From the NCBI RefSeq assembly GCF_905475395.1, contig NC_058342.1, positions 18,448,640 to 18,512,639 of the forward strand: a stretch of DNA of 64,000 bases, written 5' to 3'. Below are positions 12,643 to 27,348 of this stretch, one piece after another. The notes under the pieces were generated by a model. The model made no database searches. It had not been told where the DNA came from and was given only the letters and a program-made list of their open reading frames with translations. A program made the translations under genes and the position numbers. The DNA comes from Chrysoperla carnea. Taxonomy: Eukaryota > Arthropoda > Insecta > Neuroptera > Chrysopidae. Position 1 is the stretch's first letter, and every line of letters begins with the position of its first letter.

Positions 12643-13034
12643 AGGCGCAATTCCATTGAGGCAATACTAAACGACATGTCGCTTGATATTTGTTGCCAAG
12701 TTTTGCCTCTTGTAGGCGTGCAACAATGTGGCACGAAATTCAATCAAATGTCGCACGCGCACTTATTGTGCCATTTCGTATGCGCTTTGTCGTACATGAT
12801 TGTTGCATGCTCCAAGTCACACCGATCCGTTCACTGCTGGATAGACACCGATACCGTTCGACACGTGGATTCATGTCGAGAGATGACGCATTCGACAGAC
12901 AACAACAGCCAACTTGTAGCATGCGGCAAGGAGACATATTTTTTGTCGCTTTGTGTTCCTTCTATTGAAAGACTGTGTGTAACATGCGTTACTGCTACAT
13001 GTTGCCTAAATGTTGCCTCAGTGGAATTGCGCCT
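12643..13034. mobile_element. PIF/Harbinger-like MITE
   Basis: The left end AGGCGCAATTCCATTGAGGC and the inverted right end (AGGCGCAATTCCACTGAGGC) differ by one base. Each is flanked by TAA, a 3-bp duplication of the TWA type used by PIF/Harbinger. The 392-bp interior is distinctly GC-richer than the surroundings and contains overlapping open frames on both strands that match nothing, so these are read as chance frames. Confidence 0.7.
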
Positions 13035-14421
13035 TAATATTTTATAATGAAATTATTCTGTATATTATCTTATGCACTCGCATACATAAATAATATTAAT
13101 TATCACTCAGTTGGCCAGTACCTACGTAAAGATTTAATGAATTTTCCTAGATGAAGCAGCAAGTAGAACAACATATTAACCACATAATAAATATTTTTAT
13201 ACATCTAGTTACCATAGAAACAATAATAATTACAATACAATGTTATGGTTATGCCACGTTAATAATGGGAGCCCCACTACATAGGCGCCCCATCACAATC
13301 AGAGCCCCATCACATGGGCGCCGCCAGGATTACATTCAGGGAGGTGCATTTGCATCTACACCAGGGTGGGTTAAAACGATCGACTTTTTTAAACTTCTGA
13401 AACGGTAAAATTGGTTGCTATGCACCTCTAAAAAATTATTTCTTAATATTAGCACTTAAAATTAAAAGGATGGTCGTCCTCCTCAAAATTTTTAATTTTT
13501 ACCTCAGTCCCATAAGACAAAATTCATATCTTGCCATCAATTGAATCTTAACACATATTTTTGTATGAAATTGAACGCTCTACAAAAGAGGTCTATTACA
13601 GTTTTTCCACTAATCTATAACCATTTAAAAGATATGGAAGGAGAAAATTGGATGAACTGAGGAAAATTTACGTGGTACGCAATATTGAGGAAAAACACTG
13701 TAATTTATATGGCGTTAAATGAATAAAATGTTGAATAATCATATTAGATTGATCGAGCCAACCCGTTTTACCCAGCAGAATGTGAGACAATTGAAATTGG
13801 TTTAACTATTTCACCAATAACCGATAGCATTGAGCACGTTATGACGTGCAAGGCGTAGAATCGATTAACGATGGCAGACGCAGGGCTAAACGGCCTGTAC
13901 ATGCTCAATGTTCACAGGAAAAGAATAGAGTAGGGCACTTAATTTACCAACAAGGCGAAAAGCAAATTAGAACAGCAATCCAGGCGCCTTAAGTTTTTAT
14001 TCAAACGGTGACTAAAACAAAATTCTTAATATTTTTCTGTGTTTTTGTTCGCGGCAGTGGAGTACAAGTGTACCCACCCCTCCCGGCGCTCATGATCCAT
14101 TATGTTTTTTTAATGAAATGAGATAGGGGGCCGGGTAGTCACCAATGTCAAAAGGCACTTTCTTAACTTTAACTCTACATTCTCAGATAAATTTTCAACT
14201 TGCCATTGAGTTGAAGATTTGTATGAGTTAGTGTAAAAGAAGTAACTTTTGAGAAGTTCAATATCCCAGTCCCATATCGAAATATCAAGTTTGGTCGCGG
14301 TTTTTAACCTTTGAATACATCTACAGACTTATATAATTGAATTAGGCTCACCAGTTCTCTCCCCGCTTTTTTATATAATTATTTCATGTGTTCAAACATT
14401 TATTAGGCGTTTTTCAAAAAA

Positions 14422-15029
14422 ACAAGTGAAAACAAACAATTGATTGAGTTAATTGTTGAAATACCATGTATAGACAAGGTTGATTACTCTGCCACATTAC
14501 ACACATATAAATGTCACACATATATAACTGATATTCCCATATAATGCATACTATACAATTTGCGCTCTTACAGATAAACAGCGATATTTACGAAAAAATG
14601 TTTCAAACAAAAGTTGTTTATTTAGTTTGTTTATAAAGAAAATTTTTTACATTTAATTTTTTGTTCTATCTCTAACGGTTTACAAGATGAGTCCTACGGA
14701 CTCAAAATCCAATTGACCTATGTTGCTCATTTGCGAACTCAACCTCACTTTTTAAGTCTTAAGCGCGCTATAAAAATTTCATCTTGACTTCTCTTTTCGT
14801 TTTTGAGTAATCGTGATGACAGACGGACAGACAGACGACAGACAAACAGACAGACAACCGGAAATGAACTAATTTGGTGATTTTATGAACACCTATAACA
14901 AATTTTTGTTCATAGTATCAATATTTTTAAGCGTTACAAACTTAGGACTAAACTTAGTATACATTGGTATATTTCAAATACATGGTATAACTAAACTTAG
15001 TATTACATTTCATATACATGGTATAAAAA
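14422..15029 (+). repeat. INE-1/Helentron-like copy upstream of alpha-tubulin
   Basis: Nearly complete copy with an extended terminal duplication: the ATACATGGTATAA end occurs twice (14979-14991 and 15014-15026). It ends about 350 bp before the tubulin start codon, so it could lie in or next to the tubulin promoter. Confidence 0.75.
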
Positions 15030-15380
15030 TGACCTTATTAATGGAGTTCTGCTATTATCCTATTTTTTTTTTATAATCCTTTAAAAAAAATGTCAAGTTT
15101 ACAAAGTCTTTTTTTATTAATTCTAAATTTTTTAATTACATGAAAATAATGTCTTGTTTACTTGCAACCATTAATTTGTTTACTATAAAAATTGTGTTCA
15201 TTTGTTCAATGAAGTCATGACGTAAGTAAGAATATTAGTATATACATAGAATACAGAGCTCAGAGCCAAGAGTGTCACTTAAACTTAAGTAACTTTTTAG
15301 TATTCAATTGAAACGTGCCAATTAAACATCTAATAAATTTTAGTTTTTGTTAATTATTCAATTAAAAAATCAAAAACAAA

Positions 15381-18694
<3,314 letters not shown>

Positions 18695-18839
18695 ATGTTT
18701 TTTTGTATATTGTTTTTGTTTCTACCGTATTGTTCATAAAAAATGTACCGTTAAAAATGTGTTGAGAAAAAAAATGTTTTTATAGTCTTGTTTTTTTTTA
18801 TATATAGCTACGCTATAATTTAATTGTTAAAATTCAATG

Positions 18840-18877
18840 AATAAATTTTTGTAAAGACTGTTTATTTATGAAATAAA
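18840..18877 (+). terminator. Poly(A) signals of alpha-tubulin
   Basis: Two AATAAA hexamers lie at 18840-18845 and 18872-18877, 146 and 178 bp after the tubulin stop codon, in a T-rich 3' region. Either could direct cleavage; the second is followed by T/G-rich sequence. Confidence 0.6.
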
Positions 18878-18899
18878 TTTTATTATCAGCATTAAACAT

Positions 18900-20540
18900 T
18901 TTTTGAAAATTGTATATAGCCGATTTTGTTCAGTTTTAGGTTTCCGTTGCCAGATGTCAAAAACAAGGCACAAATTTCAAAAATTCAACTCCGGCTATAG
19001 TGGGTTTATTCGTTAAAGCGAAACATATTCCGTACGTTGTATGTCTAGGGTAGCAGGTTTGATTCCTGCCGTCTCAACAAAATTTAATTAATAGTTGTAG
19101 TAGGCTGGTATATCCATGAAGGAGATGCACTCAACCTCTCAAAATATTTGAGGAATGGGTCCTATGATCTAGGTCTGTCCCTCGTGGACAGCCAAATCAA
19201 CCTACCCTTTTTCGTAAAATTTTGAAACAGCTTAGTTTTACTGAGGTTTTAGGATTTTTTATTTGATAAAATTCGAGAACAACTCGAAAATAAAAGAATC
19301 TTGTTCTAAGGTAATTTTGATTCAAAATTTAGAAAATGGCATAATAACCGAGGAAATAAGGAATTTGACCCAAGAATCGACTCCGCACCAGTAAATTTTT
19401 GTGGGAGCCGGTGCGGAAAATTTTCGTCTGAGTGTACTCAACAAAATCATATTCATGGGAATAATTTTTTTTTATTTACGCCCATAAAATGTGACAGAAG
19501 TATCGTATAAATTAAAAACTATTGGTTTTTATATTTTGGACAATTCTAAGCATTTTTTTTATCCTTGACCTAACCTCACCGTGCAAAAGACATTTTGCGT
19601 GCATTTCTTGACATATTTTATAAAAAATCTTGGCCCGAGGAGTATTATATACATCATATTCGTGATATTATATCGTCTCGCCTAATTTCGAGCGAAGGGA
19701 GAGCAAGGTAGGTAAAGGTTATATACGGTCTTTGTTTTTAAAGTTGATATTTCCCAACGAAGCGAGTGGATAACTGCTAGTAAACGATAATTGATATTTC
19801 AGAAACAAAACAAGACCAAAAAAAGATATTTAATTTAAACTATTGGATAATATTTGATGGGTTTTCCGTGTGTAAATAAAATTTAATTCAGATTTCAGCT
19901 GTTTTATATTTGTTATAAAATATAAAGAAGAAATTAAACATTGAGTAGAGAAAATCATTTTAATATTTATTTTATATTATTATAATTCATTTTCAATATT
20001 TTCTCATTTTCTAAATAACATTTACATTTTATTGTATAAAAGGGTTAATCATTTATTCATGATTTGTTTACATAAAGTATAATATAACAAAGATATCAAA
20101 TACAAGAATTTTTTTTAAGTTTTTATTGTAAAATATTCATGCAACCTCCATATGTAAGTTAGTCATTTTATTTGTAAAGAAATAGTTTTAAAGGTGAACT
20201 TTTATTTTGCTTAATGGATTTGGAAAGTAAATTTTAATACATAATGGATTAAAAAATAGAAAAAAATTATAGTTCACTGTATCCGATCGATCTAAAAATC
20301 GATATACGTAATCTCTGTTACTAAATTGACCCGTTTCCAAAATTTTATTTTTGTTAAAATCGATTTCGCCTCCTAATTTTAAGCGGTAAAAACTTTGAAA
20401 TGAAATGACATTAGATGGATATTCTCTAAATGGTAAAAGAAAAAATTTTAAGCGAATCTTTGAGGTTTATAACGTTTCGGGATATTTCGAATATGATTCA
20501 GCTTCGGTGTAGTTATGTCTACTGTATAGTATACGATGTA
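18900..20540. other. Intergenic DNA downstream of alpha-tubulin
   Basis: It holds the degraded SINE at 19003-19200 and a fragment of the CTAGCTTG-type repeat near 19725-19785 (minus). No open frame of interest otherwise. Confidence 0.4.
19003..19200 (+). mobile_element. Second copy of the tRNA-derived SINE, head degraded
   Basis: The B box GGTTTGATTCCTGCC is at about 19050, followed by the same body as the 7.2-kb copy: AATTTAATTAATAGTTGT, then CATGAAGGAGATGCACTC. The A box is lost. It is downstream of alpha-tubulin. Confidence 0.65.
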
Positions 20541-20543
20541 TGT

Positions 20544-20842
20544 GTCGCAGCCTACTTTAATTAGCCGTTCTGTTAATAGCCTAGCCTTTTTACTAAACGG
20601 CCCCGTTCAACTAGCGGCCTGAATGATATTAAGCACAGTGTATAGATTTTAGCGCCAGGTGGTAGAATTGAATAAATCTTAATGACTAGGCTAGGCAAGT
20701 AATTAAACATTATCGATTCGAGTCGTTTGTCACTAGCTATTTGATTGAATGATTGAATGACGTTCAGGCCACTAGTTGAACGGCGCCGTTTAGTAAAATG
20801 GCTAGGCTGTTCATTGAACGGCTAATTACGAGTTGGCTGCGA
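20544..20842. mobile_element. MITE with about 80-bp inverted repeats
   Basis: The arms 20544-20626 and 20760-20842 are inverted copies; shared blocks include TCGCAGCC, AATTAGCCGTTC, AGCCTAGCC, TTTACTAAACGG and CGTTCAACTAG. The total is about 300 bp. It has no open frame and no certain target duplication. Confidence 0.7.
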
Positions 20843-21703
20843 TATATATGTATAACAATACCTACTGAAGTTGCATAAACGATATTTCCGAAAAGTATGA
20901 CAACATGATACCTACCTAGTTTCATCTCATTTCAATATTTGTACCCCAAAAATTCGATTTTTAAACTTTAAGATGCAATATCTCGGAAATGGGTCAATTT
21001 AACAATTTTTTTTGCACTTTTTTTACAGGTCAAGTGCTGGTGATAACCTGACTACTTTGCAACATGAGTTTTCTGAAATATCATTGACCCCTTAAGAAAA
21101 CTTATATTAATTTAAAAACGAAAAAATTTTTTAATAAGTTCTTAAGCTTTATATTTTAGTATTATTATTTACTGAATTGACGTGATACGGTAAAAGAACA
21201 ACTTAATCGTAAATAAAATTAGAGAAAGAAAACAAATCTATTAAAATATTAAAACAGTCAAGATTTTTATTACTTAAATAATTACCTAACATGGTTTAGA
21301 TAATCCGACCCTGTCTTCAAAATGAAATTATTAATTGTTGTTAATAATATCATAGTCTATATATAGATTGTGATAATATCATGTTGCAAGGTGCAGGCCC
21401 CAGGGGTAAGGGTATTTCAAGAAGCATATAGTTTAGTTTTATATTTTCTTTGTACAAGGTTGTTTAAAAGCGAAAGTATTAGATTCAGTCAGAAAAAAAC
21501 GGTATGTGTACTTGCTGATAAACATTTGCTACAGGTGTACAAGTTTGGAACTAAATTTATAAAGTCGGTAATGTCGGTATAATAGAAATCAACAGTCGTG
21601 ATAGTAGATTGCGCACGTACAATAACAGACTTATAAAATATTCAGAACGTAGACATAACAGTAGATATTAGATACAAAAGCCAAACAAAACAGAATGAAT
21701 AGA

Positions 21704-22334
21704 AAGCAAGTGAAAATAAATAATTAACTGCGTTAATTGTTGCACACCCTGTACTGACAATGTTGTAATTAATATTGAGTTATTATACCCTGTATATGTG
21801 AAATATATATCGAAGTATACTAATTTTAGTCTCAAGTTTGTAAGGCTTAGAAATATCGGTGATACGAGCAAAATTATGGTGTAGGTTTTCATAAAATCAC
21901 GTAATTAATCCATTTCCGTTTGTTCGTCTGTCCGTTCGTCTATCAGCACAATAATTCAAAAACGAAGAGATACCGAGCTGAATTTCTTATAGCCTACTCA
22001 AGACGAAAAAAGTGAGCTTGAGTTCGTAACTGAGCAACATATGTCAATTGGGTCTTGGGTCCCTAGGATCTATTTTGTAAACCGCAAGAGTGAAAGCGCA
22101 AGTTAGGTGTTCAAATTTTGGTGTTCATTTTCTCTGAAAATATAAAAGATAGGGAGTTGAAAACTTGTAGCTTCAACTATCGGGCTTGTGAAAGATTTTC
22201 GAAAAAAAATTGTAGAAATTACTTTCGAAAATTTTCGAAAACAAAATAATTGTATTGGGTTTCTTTTGACATCCAATACTTTCTATACAAGGTATTTCAA
22301 CAATTATTTTAAGTCAATTGTTTGTTTTCACTTG
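21704..22334 (-). repeat. INE-1/Helentron-like copy, long variant, plus an adjoining plus-strand end fragment
   Basis: 21704-21765 is a plus-oriented hairpin-end fragment. From 21783 a minus copy of the long variant runs to 22334, with the block ATAAAAGATAGGGAGTTGAA and the usual TTTTCACTTG end. Confidence 0.7.
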
Positions 22335-22654
22335 TTTTGTTTTTTTTTTTTAGATCTTTTAACTACAAGAATTAAATCGATTTTCGAATAAACGTGTACA
22401 CAAAGTTAAAAAGAACGTGCAATGGGGTGAGTCCGCCCACACCCTTTGGACTCGCGTTGCTCACTCTTTGTCTCTGTAGTTACCAACATAATAGAAATAA
22501 GCTACAACATTAACATTTCGATAGCCTAGCGTTTTGAAATCATTTAAGAAAAAAAATTTTAATCGCCTATTGAAATTGACTGACCATATCGTTTTAATTT
22601 TATCTGCTGGAAAAGAAAAAAAAGCACTATTTCTCAACCTAGAATAAAAGTTAC

Positions 22655-23116
22655 ATGAAAATAGATCGGATATTGATGGAGAAGATCTATTTAATGGGTT
22701 GGAATTGCTGCCTTTCTTTTATAAATAAAAGTCCAATCGGTCTATTAAATTATATTTTCTCCTCTCCAAGCAGAAAGTGCCAACTTTCATTCCGTAGTGC
22801 TAAACGAAGATGCCGCGGGCGCTTTTCGCCTCCGTCAAATATAAACATGAAAACTGAGACATTCTTTACCTTTGAAATGAAATCTGAGACATTCTTTACC
22901 TATTATTCAAATAATTTAATGTCCGTGTTTCCGAATTTTTCAACACCCTCATGCGCATATATAACTCTTCCTGTGACAGTAGCAGAAAGTAATGTCTTTT
23001 TCAAAATTGAAAATAACAAAAACCTATTTACAATCAACTATGATCCATTCAGATATATTGACAAATTTGGTCATATTAAGTATCGAATGGAAAGATTTCA
23101 AAGCAGACGATTCTGA
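22655..23116 (+). CDS. Unrecognised 153-codon open frame
   Basis: A 153-residue frame in otherwise AT-rich DNA, longer than chance frames nearby. The middle is basic (RSAKRRCRGR) and is followed by a short duplicated motif, MKTETFFTF then MKSETFFTY. The C-terminus reads NYDPFRYIDKFGHIKYRMER and then stops. No family is recognised. The right end (from about 23115) runs directly into a repeat also found in a Usp8 intron (33.6 kb), so this may be part of a mobile element and not a host gene. Confidence 0.22.
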   Translation: MKIDRILMEKIYLMGWNCCLSFINKSPIGLLNYIFSSPSRKCQLSFRSAKRRCRGRFSPPSNINMKTETFFTFEMKSETFFTYYSNNLMSVFPNFSTPSCAYITLPVTVAESNVFFKIENNKNLFTINYDPFRYIDKFGHIKYRMERFQSRRF

Positions 23117-23187
23117 AATAAATGACTTCAAAAGTAGGCATATTTAACATTGGTTTTATGGTAAAACGGTAGATGGATCCCGACTAA

Positions 23188-23525
23188 TTAAGTATGTATG
23201 AGCACGGTAGTGGGGACAAAAATTTAAAAAAATATTTTTTTTAATTTTGATGGTGAATTGTGTTATAACTTGACAATATAAGATGAAAATTAAAAATACA
23301 ATTTTTCATATCTGGAGTAATTTTCAAAATATCGAAAATTGAATATTTTGTTTAATTAGTTAGCTTTTGAAATTTCGAAAACCATGGCAGATATCGAAAA
23401 ATTTTATTCTTATTTTTCGTACATTCATAAAGTTACAACAAAATTCATCATCAAAGTTGAATATAAGGCACAAATAATTTTAACTCTAAATCTAAAATTG
23501 CCTTGGTGCTCATACTACCTTAAAT
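23188..23525 (+). repeat. Repeat C (ends GATGTATGAGCA), copy 1
   Basis: About 340 bp with inverted ends of the form TTAAG(G/T)ATGTATGAGCAC, rich in cat(c)gaaaat steps. The flanking 70 bp (AGGCATATTTAACATTGG) are also shared with the Usp8-intron copy, so the whole unit is longer. Confidence 0.6.
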
Positions 23526-24337
23526 ATACGTGTTAAATTAAAAAATTGGTGTTTAATTAATCTTTTTTTGTATTGATAAGGGGATGTAGGCTTATTTTTG
23601 CACCCCCGCGTTCAATATGGGTAATGCGGCCCTGGAAATTTGATTTAATAATCGGGTAAATAAACAAATAGACTATGTTGACATTAACAATATGATTTTT
23701 TATTCATGCATTCTTCAATACAAATAACAGAATTATGTTTTTTTATTTCCAAAACAAATACGTTTTATCTTACGTTTCATTCTTTCTTTCGCAACCTTTT
23801 TTTATTTAAATTATGTATATAATGTATTTCATTTTTTTTTTTCATTTTTATACAGGGGATATCATTAATTACATTCATTTCTAAAGAAGATGCATTCGTT
23901 AATTTCAAATAGCTTTTGACTTTGATTTTAAAACTTTAATTATTCAATATATAACTTCGTTGCTTCGATGTAGCAAAAACAAAATGATTTTGTTAGATCA
24001 TAAATAATATTAAATTTTTTGAATTTGTAGTATTTAAGGTAGTTTAATTAGTATATAAGTTTGTTACCCAAGTTACTTAGTCCAACCAGTAATCATTTTC
24101 TTACAACTAATGGTATAAAAAAATTCATAATAAATTAAAATAACACAATACAATATTTAATACACATTAACAATAATTAAAAATCGTAAAAACATTTTTA
24201 AAAACTGAGTTCACCAAAAATAACTGTCAAATTCAATGATCAGCTGTTGTTGTCAATTGATAAACATAAGCTAAAAATTTTCCTTTTTTTTTGCAATAGG
24301 CAACGTAATTTTGATTATGAATAAAGTAAAACTTATA

Positions 24338-24593
24338 ATATACCGTTTGTAAAGCATCTCGTTAGCCATTATGATATATGAAGTAAGAAGAGTTTTTATG
24401 AAAATTCTTATGTATAAGACAAAGAAAGACTCTTCAGACAATTTATTGTATGTGATGCACGTGCAATCGTATCATTTATTAGTTGTTTGTGTGTATACGC
24501 GACGACAGCCGATTAACTCCACACACAATAAACTTTGAGAAGCTCCTTTCTTTATCTTATATATAAGAACGGGATGCTTTACAAACGGTATAT
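24338..24593. mobile_element. Short MITE, TIR ATATACCGTTTGTAAAGCAT
   Basis: The left end ATATACCGTTTGTAAAGCAT is repeated inverted at the right end (24570-24593). The element is about 256 bp with no coding potential. The flanks are TA-rich, compatible with a TA target, but the duplication boundary is ambiguous. Confidence 0.65.
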
Positions 24594-24746
24594 TATTCAT
24601 ATTTATTAATATTTGTTTGTTGAAACATGCGGTAAAAAAATAATATTTTTTATGGATGCATTTAATCTTTGGAATAAATAAAAAAAAAATGTGGGGTCAA
24701 GTTTAAGTGATTTGAGTAAGAAACTACTTTAATAGAAATGCTATGC

Positions 24747-24953
24747 ACAATTTTATTAACATTCACTAAACGGTTGTTGAGAAATATTTAAAATAAATCT
24801 AAAACCTTGTTTTTATTCGATAAATCAATTATATATACTATTCAAGCAGCTCTAGTTCATTTGGTTTGACTGAAATAATACGTCTTGTACAGTCTACCTA
24901 ATTGGTTTATCGAATAAAAACCAAGTTTAGTGAATGTTAATAAAATTGAGTTA
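24747..24953. repeat. Inverted repeat (hairpin), about 200 bp
   Basis: The arm ending near 24830 (blocks TTTTATTAACATTCACTAAA and TTTTTATTCGATAAA) is repeated inverted at 24900-24953. The spacer is about 70 bp. It immediately precedes the CAGGGTGG foldback element. Confidence 0.6.
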
Positions 24954-24961
24954 AAATTATA

Positions 24962-25684
24962 CAGGGTGGGCCATTTTAATTTGTACACCTAATATCTCGT
25001 TTTGTAGTTAAACAATAAAAAAATAATTTAAACAAAAATTGCAGAGTTTGATGGGGTACATCATGTTTTGACATCTGATTGAACCTAGTTTTTCGCGTTG
25101 CTTTATAGCCAATTTAGATACTAAACGGTAAGAAATAAAATTAGAAAGTTGATTCTCATAAAAAAAACTTACATTTTTATTTAAAACATTTTGTAGAAAA
25201 CCGTTAGCTTTCGGAGAAAATGATGCGACTTAAAAATGTGTCATTATTATTGCATTTAATCGAAAGAAAACACGCCAACTACGGAAAAATACTGTAGCCA
25301 AAAGTTGTTAAGGGCTATAGAAGACATTCTGTGTCCATAACTTTGACCTACAATTATCGATAAACCTAAAGCGCATTTTCTTTCGATTAAATGCAATAAT
25401 GGAATATTTTTAGGGCGAATTTCCAACGAAAGCTAACGTTTTTCGAAAAAATGTTTTAAACAAAAATTGTAATTTTTTTATGTGGATCAACTTTAAAGTG
25501 TTATTCTATCTCTTACCGTTTATGATCTAAATTGGCTGTTAAAGAAATCCGAAGAACTAGATCCAATCTGATATCACAACATGATGTCCCTCATCAAACT
25601 CTGCAACTTTCGTTTAAGTTATTTTTTGTTTGGTTAACTACAAAACGAGATATTTAGGTGTATAGATTAAAATGGCCCACTTTG
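24962..25684. mobile_element. Foldback element with CAGGGTGG ends and TA target duplication
   Basis: The 723-bp element starts CAGGGTGGGCCATTTTAAT and ends with a diverged inverted copy (complement CAAAGTGGGCCATTTTAAT), with TA on each side. The two halves are inverted copies for most of their length: CTAATATCTCGTTTTGTAG, TTGCAGAGTTTGATG and TTGCATTTAATCGAAAGAAA occur in both arms. CAGGGTGG-type ends with TA duplication are typical of Tc1/mariner-derived non-autonomous elements. Confidence 0.75.
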
Positions 25685-25857
25685 TATAATCTGGAACGAT
25701 TCGTAGGTTTTTTTATGGAAATTTAAATGAGTGTAATCTGTTGAGTGAACAAATCTCCATAAGAACGCATGAAAAAATTACTGGTTTTTAAAATTATAAT
25801 AACTTTTAAAGTATTTCTTAAGTTAAGTGGATCGTTTTAAAATTATTATTTTTTTTA

Positions 25858-25950
25858 ATAGGATTTTAACGCCAAGACTGATTTTTTCATTGAATAAAAA
25901 GACAAAACGTACCTACTTCATTATACATTTTAATGTGCTGGTATCGTATT
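25858..25950 (+). repeat. Dispersed repeat G fragment
   Basis: GGATTTTAACGCCAAGA, TGATTTTTTCATTGAATAAA and TTTAATGTGCTG are shared with 36205-36335 in a Usp8 intron. Confidence 0.45.
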
Positions 25951-26433
25951 TGTAGTTTTTGCTAGCGATATGGTGATCCAAATTAAAATAAAAACAATTA
26001 TTTTAACGTTTTATATAATTCATGAACAAAATTTTGGCTACCAAAAATTCTTACATTATTTGTATGTATGATATACAATATACAATATTGTAAACAACAT
26101 TTCCGTTAAATATTATATATCTATGAGAGCTAACACATATAGTTCTTTTTTCTATATCGCTAGATAGTTTTTCTTAACATTAAAATCCCTTCCAAATATA
26201 CCTTTTAAACATCCCTAATAAAGATGTGTTAGGAATGATAAACTTTTAAGTTCTTTTAGACGCACTTTGATTTCACGAATCCATTCACCAGAAATGCAAC
26301 GTCATTTACGATATATCCTATATTCTTAATTATTTTTTATAAATGTGATAATTTTCATTTGTTTCCTTTTTTTTTTTTTAATTAAATATATAAAAATATG
26401 GATTCATTCTTCTAAAAATTCATTTTTCATAAT

Positions 26434-26904
26434 TCAATAAGTTTGAAATAAAAATAAAATCATAAAAAAATTAAAAATCATTAAACAAAAACAAACAAAT
26501 AAAAGATAATTAATACAAGAATATAGATTTAAAATGGGAGACTCTGATTCTGATTCATCAGTTTGATTGATTTGAGGGTCACCATTCAGTTTATGATACA
26601 GAGGGTCCTCATAGTGATGAGGTAGTTCCTGTATTTCCTCATATTGATGAGGTAGGTCCTCATATTGATAAGCTGGAACCACATATTGATAATAATGACA
26701 AGGTAGGTTCTCATAATGATGAGGTTCACCAAAAACATCCTCATATACATCAATAATATTAGAAAAGGATACTTTCTTTTCTAGAGTGGATGCGTAAGAG
26801 AAATCGTCAGCATCCTCATTTATATCAATAATACTAGAAAAGGATACTTTCTTTTCAAGAGTGGATGCGTAAGCGTTATTGTCAGCGTAAAATGATGTGG
26901 TTAC
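26434..26904 (-). CDS. Terminal exon of an unrecognised tandem-repeat protein with C-terminal hydrophobic segment
   Basis: An open frame of 156 codons runs from a good acceptor (T-rich tract then AG at 26905-26906) to TGA. It starts at Val, not Met, so it is probably the 3' exon of a spliced gene. Residues about 12-35 and 36-59 are a 24-residue tandem repeat (YASTLEKKVSFS then [SN]IID) that is also almost identical in DNA, so the duplication is young. Next comes a Tyr/Pro-rich part with degenerate repeats such as HHYENLP, YQYEDLPHQYEE and LPHHYEDP, then an acidic Ser/Glu stretch. The last 27 residues are very hydrophobic (SCINYLLFVCFCLMIFNFFM) and look like a membrane anchor. No family is recognised. 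Upstream exons should lie at higher coordinates; possible tiny exons are at 29108-29129 and 29297-29335. It lies on the Usp8 strand, 3 kb downstream of that gene's stop. Confidence 0.45.
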   Translation of the reverse strand, partial: VTTSFYADNNAYASTLEKKVSFSSIIDINEDADDFSYASTLEKKVSFSNIIDVYEDVFGEPHHYENLPCHYYQYVVPAYQYEDLPHQYEEIQELPHHYEDPLYHKLNGDPQINQTDESESESPILNLYSCINYLLFVCFCLMIFNFFMILFLFQTY

Positions 26905-26937
26905 CTAAAAAAGCATTCAAACAAATTAAAAAAGGGG

Positions 26938-27055
26938 GGCTCACGATGCATTTTCAGATTTCACAAAATTTTAAATGACAAAACTACAAATTTTTTTTGG
27001 AATTTGAAATTTTGTCACTTATTTTTAGATAAAATCTGAAAATGTATGATCAGTC
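26938..27055. repeat. Inverted repeat next to the repeat-protein exon
   Basis: CATTTTCAGATTT and TGACAAAA in the left arm pair with TTTTGTCA and AAATCTGAAAATG in the right arm. It is about 118 bp and lies just upstream of the 26904 acceptor. Confidence 0.5.
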
Positions 27056-27165
27056 CCATTTTATAATACATGCTTAAATTGGCTTTTCCATTTCGGATTC
27101 TACACATCATAGTGGCATGAAACTCGAATTTCGATTAGTTTATCACTTATCTGATGAAGTTTTAA

Positions 27166-27348
27166 CGACATGTACCAGCGCAACTTACAATTACTACTTT
27201 GCGAGATAAGTCTGAAAAAGAATACTGTCCAAAATGTCTTGAAGAAGCCATTTTGGAAAGCCGTAATCATTCACCGACCACAAGAGAGAAAATTGTTGAA
27301 AGGTTTCAGCAATTTTTTAGAAAATCTACTCGACGTGTAAAGATTTAA
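27166..27348 (+). CDS. Orphan open frame with a CPKC motif, possible 3' exon or pseudogene
   Basis: Sixty codons without ATG lie between an in-frame TAA and a terminal TAA. The composition looks protein-like, with KSEKEYCPKCLEEAI and later REKIVERFQQFFRKSTRRVK. A possible acceptor (ccag) is at about 27175-27178. A T-run follows the stop by about 30 bp. No upstream exon or family is recognised. It could be a worn transposon-encoded piece. Confidence 0.2.
   Translation, partial: RHVPAQLTITTLRDKSEKEYCPKCLEEAILESRNHSPTTREKIVERFQQFFRKSTRRVKI

Noticed and set aside
12676..13047. Three overlapping frames of 65-123 codons on both strands
   Set aside because: They lie across a Harbinger-like MITE and extend over its inverted ends; frames on both strands are expected there.
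14885..15076. Recurring frame beginning MNTYNKFLFIVSIFLSVTNL, also at 5891, 21668 and elsewhere
   Set aside because: It looks like a signal peptide but is a translation of the GAACACCTATACC to AAACTTAGTATACC block of the INE-1-like family; frames are broken differently in each copy.
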